Source: Cochliopodium minus
Taxonomy: Eukaryota; Discosea; Himatismenida; Cochliopodiidae
NCBI GenBank assembly: GCA_024220525.1
Contig: JAMYWO010000181.1
Coordinates: forward strand, 1-45,055
DNA: 45,055 bases
Direction: 5' to 3'
Shown: piece after piece, positions 23,303 to 33,724 of the stretch
Numbering within the stretch: position 1 is the first letter of the stretch
How the letters are laid out: every line of letters begins with the position of its first letter
Notes under the pieces: generated by a model
Seen by the model: only the letters and a program-made list of their open reading frames with translations
Told to the model about the DNA's origin: nothing
The model's database searches: none
Made by a program: the position numbers and the translations under genes

Positions 23303-24325
23303 ATGAGAAAATTTTTATTTGCAATAATTTTCGCTATTGCAGTATTTGCAGTATCTGGATTAAAACAAACAACAAGATCACTTGGACCAGAAGGAGTTCA
23401 ATTACAATTTGAATATTTAGGATCTTGCGCACACTTTAATAGCAGGGATAGCGAAACTGTACAAATATCATTACCATCAACTATACTTCCAAATGGAAAT
23501 TGTTTGCCTATTGCAGTTGGAGGAGCAGATACCAACACTGTTCAAGTAAAATAAAAAAAAATTTATTAAAGTATAATTTTTTTATAATGAACAGGCAGAT
23601 TATTTCTGTTCTGATATTGGAAAAGATAGATCTATCATCCATTTCGTTGAAGTATATCTTACCGATCATTCTGTTCTTCAAAATAATTTTGTATTATCCT
23701 TTGTTCCAACTCGTCCATTCCGTGCTCATGTTCCAAAACCATCCACATTTGTAAGAAAAATAACCTTTCCTCCAATTAAAATTTTGACACATTATTTTTT
23801 TATTCAATCAAATAGTCTTATTATAGAAGACCAAGTTGTAATACCACAAGTCTTGTATGTAGTCCTACACCAGTTGTTTCAACATGCAGCACTAACAAAG
23901 TAACATTGAAGAAGAAATATGTTGTCAATAGAGATACCATCTATGTTGCTGTTAACACTTTCATTGGAGATTCTTGCAAAGATACCACTGTTCCTGCTAC
24001 TCCTGCTTGCTGTTCTTATGTATCCCTCACCACTGATGCAACCTTAAAAGGTATCTGCCCTTACACAGCTCCTGCTACCTTAAACAAATTTCCTAAAAGA
24101 AGTGAAGGACATCAAGGAAACCATCAAAATAACAATTATCACGATAACGACCATCACGATAACGACCATCANNNNNNNNNNNNNNNNNNNNNNNNNNNNN
24201 NNNNNNNNNNNNNNNNNNNNNNNNNNNNNNNNNNNNNNNNNNNNNNNNNNNNNNNNNNNNNNNNNNNNNNNGATAACGACCATCACGATGACAACAATCA
24301 TTATAACGATAAAAAACAAATTTAA
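23303..24325 (+). CDS. Secreted protein with His/Asp-rich repeat tail (assembly gap inside)
   Basis: Three exons: 23303-23545, 23595-23750 and 23816-24325. The N-terminus is a clear signal peptide (MRKFLFAIIFAIAVFAVSG). The lumenal or extracellular part has about a dozen Cys residues, suggesting disulfides. The C-terminus is low complexity, built from a 15-nt unit encoding HHDND. The 100-N gap (24172-24271) lies inside this array, so the repeat number is unknown, but the frame on both sides agrees (YHDNDHHDNDH before, DNDHHDDNNHYND after). His/Asp arrays often bind divalent metals; that role is an inference. It has the same orientation and a signal peptide in common with the preceding gene, but no clear sequence similarity. 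Confidence 0.7.
24172..24271. other. 100-N assembly gap in a coding tandem repeat
   Basis: Exactly 100 N, the conventional length for a gap of unknown size. It replaces an unknown number of 15-nt HHDND units. Confidence 0.95.
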
Positions 24326-24504
24326 AGCCATCCAAATAAAAAAATTCTCTTTTATCCTTATCTTGTTTTCTAATCTTTTTTCATTTGATCGAAATATAAC
24401 TTTTTATTAAATATATTTCAATTATTACAAGATGGATATTCATGAGCAGATATTTCTGGGTTTTAAATTTCTTGAACCTTTAATAAATAATGAAAACATC
24501 TTTG

Positions 24505-25076
24505 TTAGTTGAATAATGATTTTTGATTCATGTATGCAAACAGTTGTTTCTCGCTCCATTCGGGTAAAAATTGCATTTGTGGAAGATTATAACTGACATA
24601 ACATACTTTCTTTGTTTTTTTAGCTTTTGGAGAATGATTAATAAAAAAAAAGAATAAAATTTTATTTTACCAAGATGTTTTGCAAATTGATTTTCATGTG
24701 ATTGTACAGTTCCACCAGATACTTCCATATTTATTGGTTCATTTCCCTAAATAAGATAAAATTTTCCATATTTTTTTTATGATCTATATAAATTGATGTT
24801 AGGACTTTCTCTTACGTATTTTGTCATCATTGATATTGTGAATTGTGATAAATTTCCTTGGGATGTACCTATCCATATGAAAAAACTGTTTTGCATCGAG
24901 ATTATTTGGAAAAATACATTCAATTCTAAATGTTTCTGGCTGAATTGATAGATTTTGAAATCGGATTCCAAGATATCAAACGTATTATTTTGTAATTTTA
25001 GTTTCTCATTCTCATTTTTCTCTAATATTTGATTCTCCAATTCTAATGTGAATTTAATCTGATTTATTTCATCCAT
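24505..25076 (-). CDS. PSMG4: Proteasome assembly chaperone 4 (PSMG4/PAC4)
   Basis: Three exons run leftward from the ATG at 25076 to a TAA at 24505. PSMG4 pairs with PSMG3 and helps to assemble the 20S proteasome alpha ring. The family pattern is visible: FFQIISMQNSFFIWIGTSQG matches the beta strands FHVLRMGGSLFVWVG, followed after splicing by MTKYGNEPINM, then HENQFAKHLG and KKTKKVCYVSYNLPQ, which matches KTNKQVFVSYNL. The donor GTAAGAG near 24815 removes an in-frame extension (RESPNINLYRS) that does not fit the family. Length is about 140 residues, slightly above the usual about 125. Confidence 0.82.
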
Positions 25077-25598
25077 TAAATGTTATTGATTTGAATAGTG
25101 AAAGTATCTATTCGAAACACAACAATTTTTTTTTTTATGATAATTAAAATTTGATTACAACAAATGATTGGCCATAAAACAAGTATATTCTTTGAAAGCA
25201 TAATTGAAGTTTTAACTCAATTATTTCAAATCAAACAATAGTGGAGATTAAAAATATAATTAATGAAAAAATATTTGTTAAATATCAAAAAAAGAAATTT
25301 TAAAGAAGAAATAGTTCAGAGTGAGGTTTGAGAGAAAATATTTTTTTTATTTTTTTTTATTTTTTTTTAAACTCAGAATAATGTGTTGTTTGTTTGAAAT
25401 TGAAACAAATTTCTTCAATAGAAGATAGAAATCTAGAAAGTATGAATTGTGAACATTGAAGATCTTTTAATGCTTTGTATTCTATAGTACTTTTGATCTT
25501 TATAATATAAAAATTTAATTAAAAATATTTTTAAAAATAATTATAATTATATATAAAAAAAAAATCAAAAACTTTATTTATACCTAATTAAATATCAA
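25077..25598. other. Intergenic region with a possible orphan minus-strand exon
   Basis: Most of this 522-bp divergent spacer is A/T rich without a gene. On the minus strand, 25500-25358 is open for about 47 codons after a plausible acceptor (TATAAAG), reads like protein (KDLQCSQFILSRFLSSIEEI), ends TAA and has no ATG. It could be the last exon of an unseen small gene or chance. Confidence 0.25.
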
Positions 25599-26190
25599 AT
25601 GAGAAGAGTACAAGTTGGTCCTGGAACTAATACCCATAATGCAAAGAACGATCCTGGTAAATAATGCTTTTTAAAAATTGAATTTTTTTTTATTTTTGAA
25701 ATATAAAAATTTTCAAAAAAAATATATATAATCAAATTAAACTTATTATCCTCTCAATAAAAAAGGTAAATTCGCACCTGCACCATCCACCTCAGGATAC
25801 AGAAGAACTGCTAATGCTTCTGGTCCTCAATCCTCAAAGGGAGATTATACCTCCACCCAAGATATTGGTAAACAAATGCCTTCTGGAACTGGAGTAGAAT
25901 CTGGATACAGACGTATTGTACATGCTTCTGGACCAGAAAGTTCAAAGAAAACTACCCACACTCTCGACCCTGGACACTCTCAATTCTTGGCAAAGGGAGG
26001 AGTTAAAGGAATTGAAGAAGGAGAATCTGGAGAAACTGTACAACAAGAACAAAATGAACAACAACAACATCATAATGAAGAACAACAACAAGAAGAAGAA
26101 CAAGAAGAAGTTGTTGAAGAAGAAGTTGTTGAGGAAGTAATTGAAGAAGAAGTTGTCGAAGAGGAAGTTGTAGAGGAAGAAGAGAATTAA
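25599..26190 (+). CDS. Small protein with SGYRR-ASGP repeats and Glu/Val tail
   Basis: Two exons: 25599-25656 and 25766-26190, about 160 residues. There is no signal peptide. The middle carries a repeated block: TSGYRRTANASGPQSSK and ESGYRRIVHASGPESSK, each followed by Thr/Ser-rich sequence (YTSTQDIGK; TTHTLDPGH). The C-terminus changes to Gln/His and then a long acidic tail built from EEVVEE units, likely disordered or a helix with strong negative charge. I do not recognise a family. The regular exon composition and clean stop make it a real gene. Confidence 0.65.
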
Positions 26191-26640
26191 AAAAAAAGAT
26201 ATAAAAAACAAATAATAAAAAAAAAAAAAAAAAAACATAATATAGAAATATATTTTTGTAATTCATAAAAAATCTAAATAATGTTTCCCATTTTTCTTTC
26301 TTTACTTTTTTGATCCTCAAAATATATAAAAAATAAAAAGTTTTTATGATTAGATCTTGGATATTTAAAAATAAAAAGTTTTTTTCAAACAACTGATCTA
26401 GAAAGGAGTTCGTGTATTTAATTTTTTTCTTTTCAATCCACCTGATTATTAATTCCTCAAATATAATTTATAAACAAGTTAAATTTCAAATTTTTAAGAA
26501 ATATGCACGACATTTATATTCATATAAACATCATTTTCTTTTTCATTGTTTACTCATATAAGAAAATTCTTTTGAAATAAATAAAAATAAAATAATTTTA
26601 TAAAAAAAAAAAAAATAAAAATAGTATATAAAAAGAAAAA
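26191..26640. other. Intergenic region, nothing recognised
   Basis: This A/T-rich spacer between two genes on the same strand has only short A and T runs and no convincing coding frame. The promoter of the gene at 26641 is presumed to be in its right half. Confidence 0.3.
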
Positions 26641-28766
26641 ATGAAATTAATCTCATTATTTATTATCTTCTTATTGTGTTTCACTTTTGCTGAGAAGGGT
26701 AATTAGAATTATCTTTAAAAATTTCACTATTAAATTAATATTATTGTCCTTGGATATAAAAAAATAATATTAATAACCTTTCTCAAAAAAAATACTTTAG
26801 CAACTGATGAGACCATCAGAAAGAGTTATTTTTCTGGAAGAAGTCCAGATATCATTCTTAGACCAAGAAATGTATGTTTCAAAAACAAAATAATAATTCC
26901 AAAATAACTCAATAAATCGATTCTATCCATTATAAACCTCATATTTATAAAATATTCCTTCCAAAAATAAATAATATTATTTATTTTCTCCATAAATAAA
27001 ATTTTATTCATTGAATACTTTTAGTTTGTATCATACGATGATTCTTTGTTGATCAGCGTCAATGATAAACAATCTATTGGAGAATCCATCGCAGATATAG
27101 ATATTGCATATTCATTATGGGCACCAAGTCACGGAGTAGATTCAATGGAACAAAGTGTAACATCTGAAAACATGGATAATAATCACGATATCTTTTCTAA
27201 AACAAAGCTTAATTTGGTTTTTTCAATTGATAATATCGGAAACAGTAAAAACAAATTCCCAATACCATTTACAAATTTATCCCATTCTTATATATTTTAT
27301 GAAGCCAAATATTTTATGTTAATATATCCTTTACAAATATTGAAAATTATAATTCTATTGATCAATAGAAATATTTTCTTAATTATTTATTTCCTCCCAT
27401 CTATAATAAATATTATCCGCTGAATAAAAGGAATTAATTTCTAAAACCAAAATTTTTTTCAGATGTTCTTTCCAAATTCTCCAACCTCAAATTATTCAAT
27501 GGTGAGCAAAAGAAGATGTTGCAAACCGCATATGGACAAGATACCATCAGTATGTTGACCACCATCGTGAGCGGAAGAGAACCAAGATCCCATGGTATCG
27601 TAGGATCCAAATGGCTCTCCAAGAATGGCCATCAAATCTCTGCATTCAAATCCTCCAACACAATGTCCTTGGTGAACAACTATCCTGATCTCTTATCCAA
27701 GTTGTTCGTAGGAAGATCTATCGTCTTCGGTTCCTCCTTTGATTTCCAAATCTCCTCTGCTCTCTCTGCACATCCTGCTTTGTATGCTGACCATCCTTTC
27801 TGGAATGATTTTGGATTCTACTACGATTCTTCTTTGGAGTCCTTCGAGAGTCTCTATCCTTTCGCTGTCTTCGAGCCTGATCTCATGTTGAGCAAAGCTT
27901 CCATTTTGTCCAAGTGGGAACAAAAGATCCACGGTGTCAAAATCTCTTGTGAGGGATCCTCCTTTTCTATTGAGGTTCCTAAGAACGAGATCTTTGCTAC
28001 TTTCAATCCTGAGAATGCCGAGGAGTTTTCTCTCGTTGCGGAGATCAAGTTTGTTTTGACCGCTTTGGAAATGTTTAAGAGCAAGGACAACTGGATCAAG
28101 TTGATCAAGGATGATTCTCCTGATTACATCTCTTTTGGTTTTGCTTCTCTTGATAAGATTCGCCAATTGTACGGAGAGGAATCTTCCAAATTTAAAGCTG
28201 CCCTTTATGCTGTTGATTCTTTGATTATTTATTCTACCAACGCATTCAAGAAAATGTACGGACAATCTATTCACTCCCATGCTCTTCTTGTTTCTCCTCA
28301 AAAGGTATCTTTCTCAAAGAAAGTCAACGATTTGGTTCACAACACTTTGTCCTCCCATCTTTTGAACCCTTCTGTCGTCACTCTCCCTGATGTTTATCTT
28401 TCCAGATCTGCTCCTCTTAAGGACATTTGCAAGTCTTTGACTCGTGTTTTGGAAAAAGAATCCATTGATGTTTTCTGCCCTTCTCTTGAACACCAAATGG
28501 CTGCTTCTCTTTTACAAAAGGAACAAGAGTTTAAGCCTTATGAACTTTTGGTTGATAATAGAGCAAACTTGGTTGGTAACAGCACCATCACTTTTAATGA
28601 TGTTCTCGTCTTTCAATTGATGTTCTGGTTTGTCATTGCCATGACCATCACTTTGGTTTTTGCTTCTTGTGCTGTCTATGCTATCGATATTCCTTCTAAT
28701 TCCAATCTTATTCGCCAACTTCCAAACATCTTTTTTGATCCTAATCAACAAAGACAACTCTGGTGA
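26641..28766 (+). CDS. Type I membrane protein: AlkP-like lumenal part + ATP6AP2-like tail
   Basis: Four exons (26641-26698, 26801-26871, 27025-27244, 27463-28766) give 550 residues. The N-terminus is a signal peptide (MKLISLFIIFLLCFTFAEK). The lumenal domain contains TISMLTTIVSGREPRSHGIV, which resembles the S/T-G-x-x-P-x-SHGIVG segment of alkaline-phosphatase-superfamily phosphodiesterases, but I cannot place the metal ligands. Near the C-terminus one transmembrane segment (VFQLMFWFVIAMTITLVFAS) is followed by a short tail with AIDIPSNSNLIRQ. This matches the (pro)renin receptor ATP6AP2 end (membrane segment, then MDPGYDSIIYRM), the part that binds the V-ATPase membrane ring. An ER/endomembrane V-ATPase accessory protein is the best guess. 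The third intron (27245-27462) was placed so that the reading stays open; its ORF would otherwise diverge. Confidence 0.6.
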
Positions 28767-28904
28767 GAGACTCCAAACACCACATTTAATAACACCTTTT
28801 ATTAAAAAAACCTTTACCAATCCCTAAAAATATTTCTTTATGTATTTTTAAAATCTAATTTTTAATTATATATTTTTTTTTTTTTGTAAACACATGAAAG
28901 AAGT

Positions 28905-30737
28905 TTAATTGTTTTCTTTTTCGATCTTTCTTCTTTCCTTTAGATCAAGCTTTTCTTGTTTCATGTGTTCTTTCTCAATCTTCTTTGACTCCTTCTTGAT
29001 CTTGCTTACCTCCTCCTTCTGTCTCGAACGGAATTTCTTTCTCTCCCTCAACTTTCTATCAATCTCCCTTCTAGCCTCACCTCCAACCTTGGCAATGCAA
29101 CCGAAGCAAAGAGGTTTGCCATTATGGACAATACACTTTGAACCAGCTTGCAAAGGTTTCTCACAACCAGAACAACAAAAGTGCTCAGGATGCCAAGCCT
29201 TGTCGGTTTCAACATCAATGATGGGATTCATTACGACAGCTTGACCACACTTCTCGCACATTTTCCCGAAGAGTTGGGTGTAATGCTTGATACAGTAAGG
29301 CTTACCTTTCTCCACGAAAAACTTTTCAGCGGTGGGTTCTTGACACTGGGTACAAACAAAATGCTCTGGATGCCATGTTTTACCAATAGCATTCAAACCA
29401 CGACCTATGATAGGTTTTCTACAAGCGGCGCCTAATTAAATAAAAATTATTAATTTAAAAATTTAAAAATTAAAAAAAATATGTTATATAAAAATTAATT
29501 ATAATAAAAATAAAATAAAAATTTGAAAAAGTTTTTACAAATATCAACCAACTGCATCTTGTAATGCTCCTCGCAATACATTTTCCCCTTGTATTCTCTT
29601 GCATCAACAGATTCGATAGGTTTTTTACAAGTAGCACAAGTGAAATGCTCTGGATGGGCCTAGTAAAAAATTTAAAATAAAATTTTTTAAAAAAAAAATA
29701 AAAATTTTTAAAAATTTAAAATAAAAATATTAAAAGGGGATTACATAGAGACCGTTGTTGAGGCGGACATATTCTCCAACAATCATTTTTTTACAAAGAC
29801 CACACATACGTTCAGGAGCCTCCACAACTACACTTCTCTTTTCGAAGCAAACTGTACAAAAAGGATCTACAAAAAAAAAGTTTGTGAATAAAATTAAAAA
29901 TAAAATGAAAAAATAAAATAAAAATAAATAAAAAATAAATAAAATAAAAATAAATAAAATAAATAAAATAAATAAAATAAATAAAATAAATAAAATAAAT
30001 AAAATAAATAAAATAAATAAAATAAAAAAAATAAAATATAATTAAAAATTATAAATTGGATTTTTAATTTGTTTTTTGAAATTTACCTCCTTCTGCGTCT
30101 GCTTTAAATTCGACAGATTTCAAGGAAGTACCACATCCCACACAAATGAAATGATCAGGGTGATAAACCTGGGGGAAGAAAAAAAATAATTTTGTTTCAA
30201 AATAAAAAACATAAATTAATAAAAATAAAAATATTATTAAGAAATTTAAAAATGAAAAATAAATTAAAAAAAATATTTAAAAATATATTTAATAATAAAA
30301 TAATTAAAAAATATGAAAAAATTAAAAATGAAATTAAAAAACATGAAAAAATTAAAAATAAAATTAAAAAAATTTTTTAAAAAAAATGGAAAAAATAATA
30401 AATTAAAATATTTAAAAAAATAATTAAAAAAAAAAATAAAAACCTTTTCGGCATTTTCTCCCTTAGAACGAATCATAGTACCAGTGATGGAACCCTTACA
30501 ATTCTCACACTTGGGAGCAAAAGCATTAAAATAGTCTCTCTGGCAATAAATCTTGTCATTCTCAAAAGCAAACTTCTGACCAGCGACGACAGTGCCGCAA
30601 ACGTTACATTTGACACATTCGGGGTGATGTGGCTCCTTGTTCACTCCGATCACCTTTCCGAAGATTTGTTGGTCGCATTTCACGCACTTGGGTCCGTGGT
30701 GGACGATTCTTTGCCCGGTTGGGGTGTGTGTTGCCAT
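28905..30737 (-). CDS. LIMS1: PINCH-type adaptor with five LIM domains
   Basis: Five exons run leftward from the ATG at 30737 to a TAA at 28905. Five LIM domains follow each other: CVKCDQQIFG..., CENCKGSITGTMIRSKG..., CGLCKKMIVGEYV..., CGAACRKPIIGRGLNAIGK... and CEKCGQAVVMNPI.... Their order and spacing match animal PINCH, notably the LIM4 segments IGRGLNAIGKTWHPEHFVC and YCIKHYTQLFGKMCEKC. PINCH joins ILK and parvin at integrin adhesions in animals; whether those partners exist here is not shown. LIM4 has an extra Ala in its first zinc knuckle (CGAAC). The C-terminus is a long Lys/Glu/Arg-rich helix (about 60 residues) that is longer than in animals. Confidence 0.85.
29925..30030. repeat. 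AAATAAAAT-type microsatellite in a PINCH intron
   Basis: Regular alternation of TAAA and TAAAA units over about 100 bp inside the intron between the second and third PINCH exons. No function apparent. Confidence 0.75.
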
Positions 30738-31135
30738 TTCTTTTCCTCTTCCTTGGTATCTTTTAATGAATAAATAAAATGTGAGTATTTTTTTATTTAA
30801 TTTATTTTTTATTTACAATTTAATTAATAAATGAGAAAAATTAAAAAAAAATAATTGGTAAGTTCTTGTCAATATTTTATTTGGAATTCAAAAAAAAAAA
30901 TGTTCAAAACAATAATAAAATCTTGTGAACAGTTTTGAAAAAAAGTACAAAAAAAAAAAAAATTATCTTATGAATAGTTATAAAAAATAGAAAAAAGTTT
31001 TCAAAGAATTAATAAATTTTGTGAACATTTTTTTTAAAGTAATTTTTTTTTAATTTAATATTTTTAAGAATTCATTTTGAAAGTATTTTGTAATATTATT
31101 GAAAGCATTTTTATTTTTGAATTTTTTTTTTTGGA
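30738..31135. other. Intergenic region, nothing recognised
   Basis: A/T-rich spacer between the PINCH start and the end of the minisatellite gene, both on minus. It should hold the PINCH promoter. No coding frame or RNA gene seen. Confidence 0.3.
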
Positions 31136-32263
31136 TTACCCTTTATTCAAGGTGCTTGGATCTACTCCAGTTCTGATAACACCAGAACTTGTGTTTGGTA
31201 CCACTTTAGAATTCAAAAAAAGAATAAGAATGAAAGGGAAATGAGTTGAAATAATAAAGCAAAACAAAATTTCAGAAAACAAAAAGAAAATTTAAAGAAA
31301 AAAAGAAAAATAAAAAGTGAAGAAATAATAGAAAGAGTATCAAAATAATAAAACACAATATAAAAATTTGATTGAGAAAAAAAAAGTAAAAGATACTTTT
31401 AACACCAGGACCAGAAGAGATCATGTTCTTTCCAGGGCCAGAGGAGATCATGTTTTTACCTGGACCAGAAGAGATCATGTTTTTGCCAGGTCCTGAGGAG
31501 ATCATACTCTTTCCAGGGCCAGAGGAGATCATGCTTTTACCTGGACCAGAAGAGATCATGTTTTTGCCAGGGCCTGAGGAGATCATGTTGTTGGGTGGGA
31601 TGGGTTGGGATACTCTTTGGGGTTGATTCATCTGTTGGAATTGATTGTTTCCTCCTTGATTCATTTGTTGATATTGATTCCCTCCTTGATTCATCGGTTG
31701 ATATTGATTTGATACTCTTTGGGGTTGGTTCATTTGTTGGAATTGATTGTTCCCTCCTTGATTCATTTGTTGATATTGGTTTCCTTGATTCATTTGTTTA
31801 GGTTGGAAATCGTAGTCATCCAATGATTCGTTATTATCTCCCTGATTGTTATCATCATCTTCCAAATCGTTCAATAACAAATCTGTTTTTTTTGAAATAA
31901 AGAATATTTGAGTTTATTGGACAAATAGAAATATTTTTTGGCAAATTAGATTTTTATATATATTTCTACATATGAATGAGTGAATAAATCTCCATTTGAA
32001 TTTATTCTTAAATATAACTTATTTTACATTATATTGCTTGAATATTTCATTTCATAGGGGATTTATTTTTGAAAATTTTTTATATTTTCCCCTCAAAAGT
32101 ATTGAAGGTAAATATAATATTTTGTTGTTTTAATTTTACCTATTTCATCATCATCCAAATCTGTATTCGTAAATCCAGGTTGAGCTTGATCAAAATCATT
32201 TCTCCCAGTGTTCATGTCATCAAATTCATTCAATAAATCATCTATATCATCAAAATTTGACAT
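31136..32263 (-). CDS. Low-complexity Asn/Gln/Met protein with NMISSGPGK repeats
   Basis: Three exons: 32263-about 32140 (MSNFDDIDDLLNEFDDMNTG, acidic), about 31882-31400, and about 31205-31136 (VPNTSSGVIRTGVDPSTLNK then TAA). The central exon has a Gln/Asn/Met-rich part with imperfect QYQQMNQGGN units, followed by seven tandem copies of a nine-residue unit NMISSGPGK. The protein has no signal peptide or membrane segment and should be largely disordered; prion-like composition suggests a condensate or scaffold role, but that is only inference. The acidic start DDIDDLLNEF is repeated in spirit by DLLLNDLEDDD at the next exon, possibly short interaction helices. Family not recognised. Confidence 0.65.
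31400..31592 (-). repeat. Coding minisatellite, 27-nt unit x 7
   Basis: Seven tandem 27-nt units encode (N/S)MISSGPGK. Third-position differences (CCAGGG, CCTGGA, CCAGGT) show that the array is not just newly expanded and that the protein sequence is kept. Confidence 0.85.
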
Positions 32264-32567
32264 TCTTTTGCTGAATAATTATTAAACAATTTTTTTTTTT
32301 TTTGATTTTTTCATATAATTCTTCAAAAAGAACCCAAAAGATAGTATTTTCAGAACCACCATTAAAAACTATTGAAAATAACAATCAGAATGAAAGTTTT
32401 AAAAAAATTCTAAAATCAATTTTAGCTATCTTTTTTTGTTTATTTTCCAAGTCATAAATAGAAATTTTAATTTTATGTTTGAATATGTCAACATATTCTC
32501 ATTCAATTTTAATGATTTTCAATTTCAGTTTAAAAAAATATACTTTAAAAAAAATTGTTTAGTTTCA

Positions 32568-33595
32568 ATGGATATTGGAACAACCTTGATCGAATTATTT
32601 AAATGTGGTTATGAACTTTACAATAACTAACATCTTACAAGATTGCAATGAAAAGATAGGGTCTTTGGAAGATTTAAAGATTGAACTTTGCATGTTCATC
32701 AACAATACTTACACCCTCCAAGATTTGATAATAGATTTCGAAAAAAGAAATGGATTTGTAAAGGATTTCAAAGAATTTAACTAATTTGCCAAGAATAATA
32801 ACCCTTTGCAGGAAAGAATAAAATACAGTTGCAAATGATAAGCAGAGTGTTCCAGATCAGTTTAAAATCTGGCAAAAATGTTTTGATGAATGTATCAATA
32901 TAATCACAACAATTTCCAACAAATATGGAACAAAACCATTCGGGTTAAAAATTTTTTTTTAAATATAAACGAATATTTATATTTTAATTTTAATCTTAAC
33001 TAAAATTTATATTTTAAAAGATTATTCAAAAGAGTGTAATATAATGTATCTTTATTGCTGAAAAACAAAGTTTTGATTTCATAAATAGTAGGTATGAAAG
33101 TAGACTTGCAAAAGATGAATGAAGAATTTAAAATTTCGGTAATTGTCCACCAAACTAAGTTCTTAAATGATATATCCGAAAAGCTTAACACAATAGTAGA
33201 TTTTATGAGGAATGACGATATCTTAAAGGACTGTCATGAAACTACATCTTATTTTTGGATTACAAACTTTAAAAACAAATCTTTAAACGTGCCTAAAGAA
33301 GATTTTACTTCTTAGTAAATTATTTAAGAAAATTTTTAATTAATTTAATTTCATTTTTTTTTTCAAACTTCATATAAGTTTATCAATGGAATTTTAAAGA
33401 TAAAATTTGAAAACGTTGACAAACTACATGATGAAGCAAAAGAATTGGCCAAAAAAAATAGCTGATCAGATAACTGAGGAGAATGAAAAGGTTGTAAGCA
33501 AAGAGAAACTTAGGAAATCAATTGTAGCAATTACCGAAAAAAAAGAAACATTTAGAACAGTATTTGCTAACTATGATCCAAAATTTGGATGTTAA
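32568..33595 (+). pseudogene. Probable broken gene of unknown function upstream of the IP3 receptor
   Basis: Several protein-like segments follow each other on the plus strand but do not join cleanly: MDIGTTLIELFK, then NEKIGSLEDLKIELCMFINN, VPDQFKIWQKCFDECINIIT, VDLQKMNEEFKISVIVHQTK with SYFWITNFKNKSLNVPKEDF, and ITEENEKVVSKEKLRKSIVA ending NYDPKFGC and TAA. A candidate 37-nt intron (32605-32641) fits the first join; the next join has incompatible phases. At about 33450 a run of eight A breaks the frame; seven would restore KELAKKIADQITEEN. The segments are helical with coiled-coil character. Either a decayed gene or a live gene with sequencing indels; family not recognised. Confidence 0.45.
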
Positions 33596-33724
33596 TTAAA
33601 AAATTTTTTTTTGCTCTGTTTTTTAATTTTGAAATTTTGATAAATAAAAAAAAATAGAATTTAAATTTTTTTGAATTGAAATATGAAGAAAGAAAATAGC
33701 TTCAATTCAGTTTTGAATCCAATT

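Noticed and set aside
24080-24335. Minus-strand ORFs across the 100-N gap
   Set aside because: They are the antisense of the HHDND repeat and depend on treating N as coding.
27693-28301. Long minus-strand ORF (202 codons)
   Set aside because: Antisense shadow of the AlkP/ATP6AP2-like gene; Arg-rich composition without motif.
29925-30030. Regular TAAA/TAAAA repeats as a CRISPR-like array
   Set aside because: There are no unique spacers; it is a simple A/T microsatellite in an intron of a eukaryotic gene.
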